This document shows, piece by piece, positions 29,368-35,771 of a DNA stretch of 36,595 nt. Origin of the DNA: a virus. The notes under the pieces were generated by a model. That model was given only the letters and a program-made list of their open reading frames with translations. It was not told the origin of the DNA and searched no databases. Made by a program: the position numbers and the translations under genes. The stretch is taken from positions 1 to 36,595 of IMG/VR virus record IMGVR_UViG_3300032893_000180; one strand, written 5' to 3'. Every line of letters begins with the position of its first letter. Within the stretch, counting starts at the first letter, position 1.

Positions 29368-29517
29368 TTAATAATTATAATTAATTTTTTCTTGAATTGC
29401 GGCTTTAATCTCTTTGATTGAAAGTACGCCATAGGCCTCTTTTGCCCATTGGATTAGTTCATTTTCTCTATTTGAATCTAGCCCAAATCCTTCGATCCAT
29501 TTAATTAGTGTTTTCAT
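29368..29517 (-). CDS. 49-aa hypothetical protein
   Basis: MKTLIKWIEGFGLDSNRENE then LIQWAKEAYGVLSIKEIKAA, a short helical protein. The start at 29517 is the first ATG giving a plausible protein; an upstream ATG at 29601 would add a Cys-rich, unlikely sequence. It has no good ribosome site and no clear promoter, though A/T-rich TATCTAATTC precedes it. First gene of the three-gene minus-strand operon. Function unknown. Confidence 0.5.
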   Translation of the reverse strand: MKTLIKWIEGFGLDSNRENELIQWAKEAYGVLSIKEIKAAIQEKINYNY

Positions 29518-29624
29518 AAGAATTAGATAATGCAAACTCGTTGCCAACTCATTTAGGCACAAACAATTGTGTTTTTCCGCCAATCTTTTAGACAAGCACA
29601 AATGCTATGAATGCTGTTGTTAAA

Positions 29625-29650
29625 CAAATGCCGCGACTTAGCGGCATTTG
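29625..29650. terminator. Perfect 10-bp hairpin, possible bidirectional terminator
   Basis: CAAATGCCGC (29625-29634) pairs with GCGGCATTTG (29641-29650) around GACTTA. TCAATCTTTT follows on the plus strand and TTTAAC on the minus side, so neither tail is ideal. The site lies upstream of the minus-strand genes, and could be a terminator or a protein-binding site. Confidence 0.5.
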
Positions 29651-29696
29651 TCAATCTTTTGCATATTAAGAGTTAAACACATCCTAAAACAGTTAT

Positions 29697-29726
29697 TCTG
29701 TCCACGTCCTCCAAGACGTGGACAGA
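29697..29726. other. Perfect 12-bp hairpin
   Basis: TCTGTCCACGTC (29697-29708) pairs with GACGTGGACAGA (29715-29726) around a 6-nt loop. No T-tract follows on either strand, so a terminator is unlikely. It may be part of an origin, an operator or a structured RNA. Confidence 0.6.
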
Positions 29727-29804
29727 GCTGGCCCCGCGCTAGCGTTACACTAATCTCTACAAAAATCCACAACAAAATCAATCACTTGCGCGTCAACCAA
29801 AAGC

Positions 29805-29916
29805 CTTGTTGCAAAAAGCGTGCCAACTTTGTTATGCAACAAGTGTGCCAAATTGCCCTGCAGGCGCTCGAAATCATTGGCTTTATTAATGCTAATGCAA
29901 AAAGCATGCCAACTTT
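29805..29916. repeat. Iteron-like direct repeats with inverted repeat
   Basis: GCAAAAAGCGTGCCAACTTT (29811-29830) recurs with one change at 29897-29916 (GCATGCC). A shorter GTGCCAA copy lies at about 29845. CTTGTTGCA (29805-29813) is the inverse of TGCAACAAG (29835-29843). Three related 7-mers and two long repeats within 110 bp indicate binding sites for one protein. Confidence 0.6.
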
Positions 29917-30147
29917 CCGGCACGGAACTTGCATGGGCAAAAACCGAAACGGGTCCCATCTGCCCGGGGGGTGAGCTTTAGCACTGGTCCACCCATTACA
30001 AAAAATTTTAAAAAAGTCAAATTTTAATCTCTAATAAAATCAATAAGTTGCAAATTCCCCATGTGCCCTGTTTTGTTCACAAATTCGCATACATTTTGTG
30101 ATACCGCATGGCACTAATTTTGCCTTGTTTCGTAGGGGTCGTAAGAT

Positions 30148-30165
30148 TGTTATAATCATTTAATG
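30148..30165 (+). promoter_or_regulatory. Leaderless promoter of the nucleotide-metabolism operon
   Basis: Extended -10 TG-T-TATAAT (hexamer 30151-30156), 6 nt before the ATG at 30163 and no ribosome site. An imperfect inverted repeat TTCACAAA / TTTTGTGAT (about 30077-30103) upstream could be an operator. Confidence 0.62.
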
Positions 30166-30540
30166 TCCGGACGCAAAGACGACCAAGAAAAAATTATTCC
30201 GCAAGGTCGTAAAGATGACAGCGGAAAAGTGCCCCTCCAACTAATTCCTGGCGCTGCTCTCTTAGAGATTGGCCTTGTTTTACGCCATGGTGCCTCTAAA
30301 TATGGCGCTTCGAATTGGAGGGCGGGGTTGGCCTACACAAGGCTCATTGGAGCGATTCTGAGGCATGTGGTGGCCTTTAACGAAGGGGAAAATCTCGATC
30401 CAGAGACCGGCATCAGTCACATTGCCCATGCAGCCTGTGAAGCAATGTTCCTTCTGCAGTTCATTAAAGATGAACGGGTCGATTTAGATGATCGCTTCTC
30501 CGCGACACTAAAGAAAATTAAGGAAGCGGGGGAAAAATGA
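30163..30540 (+). CDS. dATP/dGTP diphosphohydrolase-like protein (DUF5664 type)
   Basis: A 125-aa protein matching the phage DUF5664 / dATP-dGTP diphosphohydrolase domain: DDSGKVPLQLIPGAALLEIG, then RHGASKYGASNWRAGLAYTR, LIGAILRHVVAFNEGENLDP and GISHIAHAACEAMFLLQF. Conserved Glu, Asp and His residues in EGENLDPETGISHIAH suit metal-dependent nucleotide hydrolysis. Related enzymes (MazZ) cut dGTP to dGMP in diaminopurine phages, but many phages with ordinary DNA carry such domains. It heads a three-gene operon and has its own leaderless promoter. Confidence 0.82.
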   Translation: MSGRKDDQEKIIPQGRKDDSGKVPLQLIPGAALLEIGLVLRHGASKYGASNWRAGLAYTRLIGAILRHVVAFNEGENLDPETGISHIAHAACEAMFLLQFIKDERVDLDDRFSATLKKIKEAGEK

Positions 30541-31031
30541 CAAATTTGCTTTGGGTTTGCGACATTGACGGCACCATTGCCGATGACAGGGAAAGAAAAC
30601 TAATTGCAGGCCCTGAGCCGGATCGAGCAGACAAGAAAGCCTATTTAGGGTGGCTCGACCGCATTCAATCGGACGAATCCTTGGCAGCCGATCGTCCAGT
30701 CCCAGGCATGGCCCATCTTCTTAAAGGCCTAACTCAGCAAAATAACTTGGTTTATGTGACAGCAAGAGAAGAAAAACACCGTTTCACCACCTACGCATGG
30801 CTTAAAAAACACGGATTTCCCACCCATCCAATCATAATGAGACCTAATGGCTCATGGCTCTCCACAAGAGAACTGAAAGAATGCACAATGCGAGAATTGC
30901 AAAATAAGTACAATGAAATCGTAGTGTTAGATGACGACGGAAGCGGAGACTGTGCAACCATGTATATGGAACTTGGAATTGTGCATTTACATGTCAAACT
31001 GCCTTTTTTAAAACTTTCGGAGAAAAAATGA
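30537..31031 (+). CDS. HAD-family phosphatase
   Basis: A 164-aa HAD-superfamily phosphatase. Motif I is VCDIDGTIADD (nucleophile and acid/base aspartates), motif II VYVTAREEKHRFTTY, and motif IV VVLDDDGSGDC. Phage members include the 3'-phosphatase domain of polynucleotide kinase and deoxynucleotide monophosphate phosphatases; the protein lacks a kinase P-loop. It overlaps the upstream gene (ATGA) and has a strong ribosome site. Pairing with a dNTP diphosphohydrolase suggests a pathway from dNTP through dNMP to nucleoside; that is inference. Confidence 0.82.
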   Translation: MTNLLWVCDIDGTIADDRERKLIAGPEPDRADKKAYLGWLDRIQSDESLAADRPVPGMAHLLKGLTQQNNLVYVTAREEKHRFTTYAWLKKHGFPTHPIIMRPNGSWLSTRELKECTMRELQNKYNEIVVLDDDGSGDCATMYMELGIVHLHVKLPFLKLSEKK

Positions 31032-31261
31032 AAAAAGGAAACATTGTCCGAATTGTTTTTGACGACCATTGCGCCCATTCAGAAGAAGCTGCGGAAGTTT
31101 TGCCTTGCGAAGTGATTGGAAGAGTTGTTGCTTTTGATCGCAAGCAAATCATTCTGCGCACTTGGGGATGTCCCGATAATTTGATTTATGACATCAATTC
31201 GGACGGCTACACCATCCTAAGATCGGCCATCACCAAACTCACGATTCTTCGGAAGAACTGA
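31028..31261 (+). CDS. Small conserved phage protein
   Basis: A 77-aa beta-rich protein (KGNIVRIVFDDHCAHSEEAA, then VLPCEVIGRVVAFDRKQIIL and SDGYTILRSAITKLTIL). Phage proteins with this G.IV.I.F.DH...............V.GRV pattern are common next to nucleotide-metabolism genes, but their role is not known to me. It overlaps the phosphatase by 4 nt and has GGAG. Its 3' end overlaps the convergent lysis-cassette gene by 23 nt. Confidence 0.72.
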   Translation: MKKGNIVRIVFDDHCAHSEEAAEVLPCEVIGRVVAFDRKQIILRTWGCPDNLIYDINSDGYTILRSAITKLTILRKN

Positions 31262-31463
31262 CATTTTTTGCATAGAAATGAAGAAGAACACCCAGCACAC
31301 CGCTGATTGATCCCCAGTCCAAAGATGGGGTTCGTGCAATTTTCCAAATCACAATACAGCACAAAATGTCAGCAATGTTGAGATTGCCTTCGGCATCGAG
31401 CAAATGAAGGAAAATCGCCAATCTTTTAAAACGAGAGACCAATCGAAGCCCCCAATTGACCAT
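31239..31463 (-). CDS. Small holin-like membrane protein
   Basis: A 74-aa protein, MVNWGLRLVSRFKRLAIFLH at the start, with hydrophobic segments around IADILCCIVIWKIA and GVLGVLLHFYAKN. The D.........I......PS..W....GVLG.LL..Y.K pattern is typical of small phage membrane proteins near lysis genes. The ATG at 31463 is inside the upstream gene's 3' end, so it is probably coupled. It is the last gene of the minus-strand lysis-like cassette. Whether it is the holin is uncertain, since another candidate lies at 32914-33165. Confidence 0.55.
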   Translation of the reverse strand: MVNWGLRLVSRFKRLAIFLHLLDAEGNLNIADILCCIVIWKIARTPSLDWGSISGVLGVLLHFYAKNVSSSEES

Positions 31464-31848
31464 TAGAAAGTGCTTGACCGCCAATCCAAATTGGACCGAA
31501 CACCCGTCCTTGCACCGAAGCTCCCCAAACAGGCCCACTCCCATTGACTGGATTAACCGCACCAATTAAAGAAAATAGTAAATGGGTGGAGTCTCTTTGA
31601 ACAATCTTTTCGGATTGGTTCTGTTCTTGAGACTTCTCTCCAACATTTTTCTCGATTGTCGTTATAGTTGTAACCGACCCATCTGGTTTCTTTTGCTCTG
31701 TCTTTGTAATTTTTGAATGATCTTCTAATTGTTCGGTCTTCTGCGTCTGTGTGCTAAGTTGCGTCCTTGTAGGCGCGGCTAGTCTGCCGATCGCCGCCCC
31801 CACAAAGAGCGCTAAACCAATTGCTATTGCGGCATTCTTCCCACTCAT
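31426..31848 (-). CDS. Membrane-anchored coiled-coil protein (possible inner-membrane spanin)
   Basis: A 140-aa protein with one N-terminal membrane helix (AAIAIGLALFVGAAIGRLA), a polar, probably coiled-coil stretch (TQLSTQTQKTEQLEDHSKIT and TEQKKPDGSV) and a beta-rich end (VWGASVQGRVFGPIWIGGQA). An N-terminal anchor with periplasmic coil suits an inner-membrane spanin (Rz-like), but the end domain is not typical. It overlaps the protease gene by 4 nt. Confidence 0.6.
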   Translation of the reverse strand: MSGKNAAIAIGLALFVGAAIGRLAAPTRTQLSTQTQKTEQLEDHSKITKTEQKKPDGSVTTITTIEKNVGEKSQEQNQSEKIVQRDSTHLLFSLIGAVNPVNGSGPVWGASVQGRVFGPIWIGGQALSNGQLGASIGLSF

Positions 31849-32510
31849 TTCGAACGCCTTTTGTGAGCTGCCTCTTGCGCTTCGCGCAGAGCGGCAGAAA
31901 TTGAGGAAGATGGGACGGACCAGAAAAGAGGCAAGTCAAAAGCAGCAATGGACTCGTTGAGTCCAATTGCCCCACGATCAATTAATGTAGGTCCCCCCGA
32001 ATCGCCATGATCCACTTCACCGTGTCCTGCAATTAAGCCCGCCCGATCATAATGCTTGTCGTCAAGACGGCAAAGTGACACTCTTTGAACGGGGTTGCCG
32101 TCTTTTCCCAATTCCCCACCCCAGCCCATTGTCACGCACCATTGAGCTCCTTTGTGCGGCTTAACAAGAGAGATTGGGTGAATGCCTAGAGTCGGGCCTT
32201 TAAGGATAGCCACATCTTCGGGCGAGAAGCCACGGAAGTTCTTTTTAAAAACAACGACAGTGAATTGTTCCGTTTTCCCATTCGTGAACGTCACATCAAG
32301 CCTCTCGCCTTTGAAGGAAGCACAATGAGCAGCCGTCGCAACAAACCCGTTCGCCACCACAAACCCTGAACAGCGCGAACACGGACTTGTAATTAACACC
32401 ACTTGAGGCATCTCACTAATTCTAGAATGAGGCCTCAATTTAAAAGCATTATGAGGATGAGGGGGACAAACAAGGGCGACAAAAACAATAATTGAAAGAA
32501 ACAGTTTCAC
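31845..32510 (-). CDS. Secreted trypsin-like serine protease
   Basis: A 221-aa protease with a signal peptide (MKLFLSIIVFVALVCPPHPH) and the full chymotrypsin-family triad: VATAAHCASF (His), EDVAILKGP (Asp) and GEVDHGDSGGP (Ser, with oxyanion GDSGG). Four or more cysteines can form disulfides, which implies export. The mature enzyme acts outside the cytoplasm. It lies between a DUF5675 gene and a spanin-like gene, so it may help to break the cell envelope, cleave surface proteins or process virion proteins. Such a protease is rare in a phage lysis cassette. It overlaps both neighbours by 4 nt. Confidence 0.85.
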   Translation of the reverse strand: MKLFLSIIVFVALVCPPHPHNAFKLRPHSRISEMPQVVLITSPCSRCSGFVVANGFVATAAHCASFKGERLDVTFTNGKTEQFTVVVFKKNFRGFSPEDVAILKGPTLGIHPISLVKPHKGAQWCVTMGWGGELGKDGNPVQRVSLCRLDDKHYDRAGLIAGHGEVDHGDSGGPTLIDRGAIGLNESIAAFDLPLFWSVPSSSISAALREAQEAAHKRRSK

Positions 32511-32917
32511 ATAATCTCCAAAGAAAACTGAGTTGTTCTAACTTGCAATTCCATGAAATCAGAAAAAGCCTGCCTAGAATTCATAATTAAATTTCCGTGT
32601 CGCGATTGACCAATCAAAATGCAACCTGACGAATCGTCATTGCAATTTCCAACATGGATTAAAATTCCTGAATGATTAGGGACATTTTGCAATTCGAATG
32701 CAATGAATCGGGAACTCATTCCCTCTAATTGGTGAAGGCCCCGCAGGCATTGAAAAGTTCCGGAAAGAGGAATTGCGGGAAGAAAAGCCGCACGCCCGTC
32801 ACCAGACAAATTAGGGAAGGCATGCTCTAACGTGTGAAATTGGACGCCAGAAGCCATCGTCAGAATGCCGAAAATGCCTTCGGACTGGAAATCGGTTCTT
32901 ATTAGTGTTGCATTCAT
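32507..32917 (-). CDS. DUF5675 family protein
   Basis: A 136-aa protein with the DUF5675 pattern: EGIFGILTMASGVQFHTLEH, then PAIPLSGTFQCLRGLHQLEG, NHSGILIHVGNCNDDSSGCI and LIGQSRHGNLIMNSRQAF. The conserved His, Asn, Asp and Cys in HVGNCNDDSSGCILIG recall a catalytic site, similar in form to L,D-transpeptidase-like folds, but activity is unproven. It is common in phage lysis regions. In this cassette it stands where an endolysin would be expected. ATGA overlaps couple it to both neighbours. Confidence 0.82.
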   Translation of the reverse strand: MNATLIRTDFQSEGIFGILTMASGVQFHTLEHAFPNLSGDGRAAFLPAIPLSGTFQCLRGLHQLEGMSSRFIAFELQNVPNHSGILIHVGNCNDDSSGCILIGQSRHGNLIMNSRQAFSDFMELQVRTTQFSLEIM

Positions 32918-33165
32918 TTAATCAGTCTTGAAAAAAGATTGGGGAAAAGAGCGCCAACTCCGGCGCCCATTGCAGCCAACAAACTTATTGATTTAACCAA
33001 AAAACGAATGACGGTCACTTGAAAAAAGACTGGCTTGAGATCGTCTCTCAACTCTTTAAGTTCTGCTCTCAGATCTTTCAAATCAGAACGCAAGTTCTGC
33101 ACTTGAGCGTTGAGACAACCAGCCTGGGCAAGCAATTCGTCCAATTTGTCTTGATTGGTGCCCAT
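32914..33165 (-). CDS. XhlA/holin-like membrane protein
   Basis: An 83-aa protein with an N-terminal coiled coil (CLNAQVQNLRSDLKDLRAEL) and a C-terminal membrane helix (LVKSISLLAAMGAGVGALFP). This order resembles XhlA-type haemolysin/holin accessory proteins. It is the first gene of the minus-strand lysis-like operon, with a leaderless promoter at 33182-33174. The next ATG overlaps its stop by 4 nt. Confidence 0.65.
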   Translation of the reverse strand: MGTNQDKLDELLAQAGCLNAQVQNLRSDLKDLRAELKELRDDLKPVFFQVTVIRFLVKSISLLAAMGAGVGALFPNLFSRLIK

Positions 33166-33182
33166 GTTTTTTAATTATGACA
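33163..33182 (-). promoter_or_regulatory. Leaderless promoter of the lysis-like operon
   Basis: On the minus strand TG-T-CATAAT (hexamer 33179-33174) lies 8 nt before the ATG at 33165, without a ribosome site, in the same arrangement as the leaderless promoters on the plus strand. Confidence 0.58.
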
Positions 33183-33543
33183 TGAATTGCAAATTTTTGC
33201 AGCTGCAATGTGCGCGAATGAGGTTGGGCTTCCGCTCGTTCGTCCCTGCCTCGCCCGCCCAACCAGAGCTGCGCGGCATGCAGCCTGAGAACAAAAACAG
33301 AAAAAAGAAATGGGTCGGTGTTTTGGATGGGCTTCGCTTTTTTCTTCTTTTTTAAAAAAATCAGTTGAAATTGAACGGTTAGGCCCCCAACAATGCTTAA
33401 AAAGGCCTCTTCGTAAGAAGAAATTAGTTGCCCGACCCAATTTCACGTGATAGACTCTTAAGCAGAGAAGTGTGGGCTTCGCCCCTAAAATAATTATAAG
33501 GTTATAAGAAGACAGTTTTCAACAAAAACTGAAAGGACGTGGC
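33183..33543. other. Non-coding region between lysis operon and helicase
   Basis: About 360 bp without a credible gene. It includes an inverted copy of the dispersed repeat at 33311-33331 (TGGGTCGGTGTTTTGGATGG), a direct heptamer near 33431, a GTTATAAG -10-like element near 33501 and a hairpin just before the helicase ribosome site. Regulation of the helicase gene is the likely role. Confidence 0.5.
33513..33531 (+). promoter_or_regulatory. Hairpin before the helicase ribosome site
   Basis: CAGTTTT (33513-33519) and AAAACTG (33525-33531) form a 7-bp stem around CAACA. The stem ends at the GAAAGGA ribosome site, so it could act as an operator in DNA or affect translation in RNA. Confidence 0.5.
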
Positions 33544-34824
33544 ATGAGTGGCATCAACAAGATGGTGGAGATTTTGCATCGGTGTTTGTGGGTGAGGAAC
33601 ACGGAGCGGCCTGATGAGGCTTTGTTCTTCAACGAAGACGAGCATCGCATCATGCCAGAGCTCGATCTCAAAGTGACCTATCTGCTGTACGGCAAACGTG
33701 ATGCAGATATGTTGTGGCGGGACAAAGGGTATTGGGCGAAATTTATTTATGATCCGTATGCAGAATTAGGTCCCGTTGGGGAAAATGAACAAGGATTCCC
33801 GATCTTTAACACTTATGCCCCCCCTAAATGGCGCCATGCCAACTATTTCTTAGGGGATTTGATTTTGCCCGAGCATTCAATACCGACCCTGATCGATCGA
33901 TTTCTGACCCATTTCACCGCGGAACACGCGGAATCTAAGGAATTTCTTCTTGATTTCTTGGCCACTGCTCTAAGAAAACGCAATGGCAGCTATCTTTGCA
34001 TTCTTTCAAAGACGCAAGGAACTGGAAAAGGTGTGCTCGGGGAAATGTGTCGAACCATCTTCGGCGATGGGAACATGCGAAAAGTGAGGGGAGACACGCT
34101 AAATAATCGATTTAATGCGGCTTTTTTAGGCAGACAATTCATAATGTTTGATGAATTTGATTTCAAAAATAAAGAAACGCTCGATCGTGCGAAGGATTTG
34201 GTGAATGCTGAACTTGAAATTGAGAAAAAAGGTGTGGATGCTTTTGAAATTAGCAACACAGTTAATGTCTATCTAGCAACCAATCGTCTAGAAGGTCTTA
34301 AAGAACCGGGACGCCGGTTTTCCATTCCCATGACTTCTGACCGACCCCTTAAAGAATTCTTCTCTGATGAGGAAATTAAACGATTACAATATGATGAGAA
34401 GATGATTTTTAAGTTTGCAAGATTTCTTTGGTGGCGAGAAGTTAAGCGCGATATGCAGGTGCCGTTTCTTTCTGAACGAGCCAACGAAATTAGGGAAGCC
34501 AATTTAAGCGAATGGGAGCGGCTTCTCTGCGAAGAGTTCTTCCCATGCGTGCCGAAGGGTGTCTTTGTACCTTTGGAGTCATTACAGGCCTTTTTAAAGC
34601 GAAAGTCAGGCCATGGGAAAGCTGTGCCTGGCCGTGCTCGCATGTCTGAATTTGCAAAAAAATTCCCTGAATTCTTCGTGTTTGACCGAGAAGCGAATTT
34701 AGAAGGGATTAAAGAATTTGGCATTAGAAGCATTGGCGAATTTACAGATTTTCAGCCCGGACTTTTCTGTGAAGAATGCCGGACAATTGAATCTTTTTGC
34801 ACCCATTCAAAGCGACCTAAATAA
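33544..34824 (+). CDS. SF3 helicase (DUF5906 / primase-helicase C-terminal type)
   Basis: A 426-aa replication helicase. Walker A is SKTQGTGKGVLGEMC (residues ~155-169), Walker B FIMFDEFDFKNKETL, and the sensor/motif C region VNVYLATNRLEGLKEPGRRF. These match superfamily 3 helicases of the DUF5906 type found at the C-terminus of D5-like primase-helicases. An N-terminal primase domain is absent; the first ~130 residues are a short accessory part. The end has CEECRTIESFC, a possible zinc site. A primase must come from elsewhere in the phage or the host. The ribosome site AAAGGA is good. Confidence 0.86.
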   Translation: MSGINKMVEILHRCLWVRNTERPDEALFFNEDEHRIMPELDLKVTYLLYGKRDADMLWRDKGYWAKFIYDPYAELGPVGENEQGFPIFNTYAPPKWRHANYFLGDLILPEHSIPTLIDRFLTHFTAEHAESKEFLLDFLATALRKRNGSYLCILSKTQGTGKGVLGEMCRTIFGDGNMRKVRGDTLNNRFNAAFLGRQFIMFDEFDFKNKETLDRAKDLVNAELEIEKKGVDAFEISNTVNVYLATNRLEGLKEPGRRFSIPMTSDRPLKEFFSDEEIKRLQYDEKMIFKFARFLWWREVKRDMQVPFLSERANEIREANLSEWERLLCEEFFPCVPKGVFVPLESLQAFLKRKSGHGKAVPGRARMSEFAKKFPEFFVFDREANLEGIKEFGIRSIGEFTDFQPGLFCEECRTIESFCTHSKRPK

Positions 34825-34831
34825 CATTTTT

Positions 34832-34854
34832 CCTTCACAATTAGGTGCTAATCT
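34832..34854 (+). promoter_or_regulatory. Promoter with inverted TGTGAAGG box, before the collagen-like gene
   Basis: CCTTCACA (34832-34839) lies 9 nt before TGC-TAATCT (hexamer 34849-34854), exactly as at 8974-8996. The ribosome site GGGAGG follows near 34864, so the transcript has a leader of roughly 15 nt. Confidence 0.55.
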
Positions 34855-34875
34855 GATTTCAATGGGAGGTTAGTT

Positions 34876-35559
34876 ATGAATCGTCATTGGAAACGTAAAT
34901 TAGAGTCTACAAAGGTTAAAAATCAAATTGCTGCTCGTAGGGCATTAATCCAAACTCGACAACGACTCATGCTCACGTTCTTTCTTGGAGTTTTGGGCTA
35001 TGTTCTTTTTGCCTTTTTCATAATCAGTTGTTTGATTGGTTGTGCAAAAATTACACCAATTCCTCAGGCTCAGAATTGCTCAGTCGTGCAAGATGACAAT
35101 GGGGCTACAATCACATGTCCTAATGGGTCGACGGCTGTTGTTGCTAATGGGGCGATTGGACCACAAGGAGACCAAGGACCGCAAGGAGTTGCTGGACCAC
35201 AAGGGGAGCAAGGGCCTCAGGGAGCAACTGGTGCCACAGGAGCGACAGGGGCTCAGGGGGCTGTTGGTGCTACGGGTGCCACTGGAGCAACCGGTGCCAC
35301 AGGTGCTAAGGGCGAAAAGGGCAGCCCAGGAACGCCAGGAACTGTCATAACGGCTATTCAGTTCTGTTCCTCCGACTTCATTCCGACCTATCCGACCACT
35401 TTCCCTGAATTCGGTCTCTGCATTGGAGGTCAGCTTTATGGAGTTTATTCCGCAAATGGAGGTTTTTTAACCCTTTTGCCTCAGGGAACTTACAGTTCGG
35501 ATGGTGTTAATGCCTCATGCAATTTCACCATTGGCGCAAATTGCACAATCACTCGCTAG
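34876..35559 (+). CDS. Collagen-like lipoprotein
   Basis: A 227-aa protein. Residues ~1-33 are basic ([17 protein letters not shown] at the start), residues ~34-52 hydrophobic, and the lipobox LIGC (cysteine ~56) is followed by [13 protein letters not shown]. Residues ~92-158 are G-X-Y repeats ([16 protein letters not shown], then [14 protein letters not shown]). The last ~70 residues form a Cys-containing domain ending [15 protein letters not shown]. It should be a trimeric lipoprotein at the cell surface of the infected host. Its separate promoter marks it as a probable accessory gene. A role in host-surface change is inference. Confidence 0.82.
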   Translation: MNRHWKRKLESTKVKNQIAARRALIQTRQRLMLTFFLGVLGYVLFAFFIISCLIGCAKITPIPQAQNCSVVQDDNGATITCPNGSTAVVANGAIGPQGDQGPQGVAGPQGEQGPQGATGATGATGAQGAVGATGATGATGATGAKGEKGSPGTPGTVITAIQFCSSDFIPTYPTTFPEFGLCIGGQLYGVYSANGGFLTLLPQGTYSSDGVNASCNFTIGANCTITR

Positions 35560-35567
35560 GAGGAATT

Positions 35568-35771
35568 ATGAGATCAATCGTCGACTTAGTTCTTGTTTCA
35601 ATAATTCTAATGTTGGTTTATGCTTGGGCGAAGGAAGACAAACGAGCCAATGAATTCTCTTCCGCCTATCATCAATGTCAAAACATTGCTGACACTGAAT
35701 GGCAATTTCTTTCAAAGCGAGCTAAATGGGCTGTGCTTGGAAAGCAACAAAGAAAGGCATTTGTGAAATGA
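35568..35771 (+). CDS. 67-aa single-helix membrane protein
   Basis: MRSIVDLVLVSIILMLVYAW forms an N-terminal membrane helix, followed by a polar helical part (AKEDKRANEFSSAYHQCQNI). The start has AGGAGGAATT as ribosome site, 8 nt after the collagen-like gene. A small type-II membrane protein of unknown role; it lies in the same transcript as the lipoprotein. Its stop overlaps the next ATG. Confidence 0.7.
   Translation: MRSIVDLVLVSIILMLVYAWAKEDKRANEFSSAYHQCQNIADTEWQFLSKRAKWAVLGKQQRKAFVK

Larger units (their letters stand above)
29518..30162. other. 645-bp non-coding region with hairpins, repeats and an AT-rich tract
   Basis: No credible gene. The left third holds the upstream region of the minus-strand genes and two perfect hairpins; the middle holds GCAAAAAGCRTGCCAACTTT repeats and inverted repeats; 30000-30050 is very AT-rich (ACAAAAAATTTTAAAAAAGT); the right end has the leaderless promoter of the + operon. 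Iterons beside an AT-rich tract are typical of replication origins, but a multi-operator regulatory region is equally possible. Confidence 0.55.

Noticed and set aside
29648-29974. Plus-strand 108-codon frame in the intergenic region
   Set aside because: It runs through two hairpins and the iteron-like repeats, has no ribosome site and gives an incoherent Cys/Arg-rich sequence.
30163-31031. Diaminopurine (Z-genome) pathway
   Set aside because: Only a diphosphohydrolase-like domain is present. PurZ and a DatZ-type HD phosphohydrolase are not seen, so the claim would be too strong.
34876-35559. Collagen-like gene as a tail fibre
   Set aside because: It lies far from the tail operon, has its own promoter and carries a lipobox, which fibres lack.
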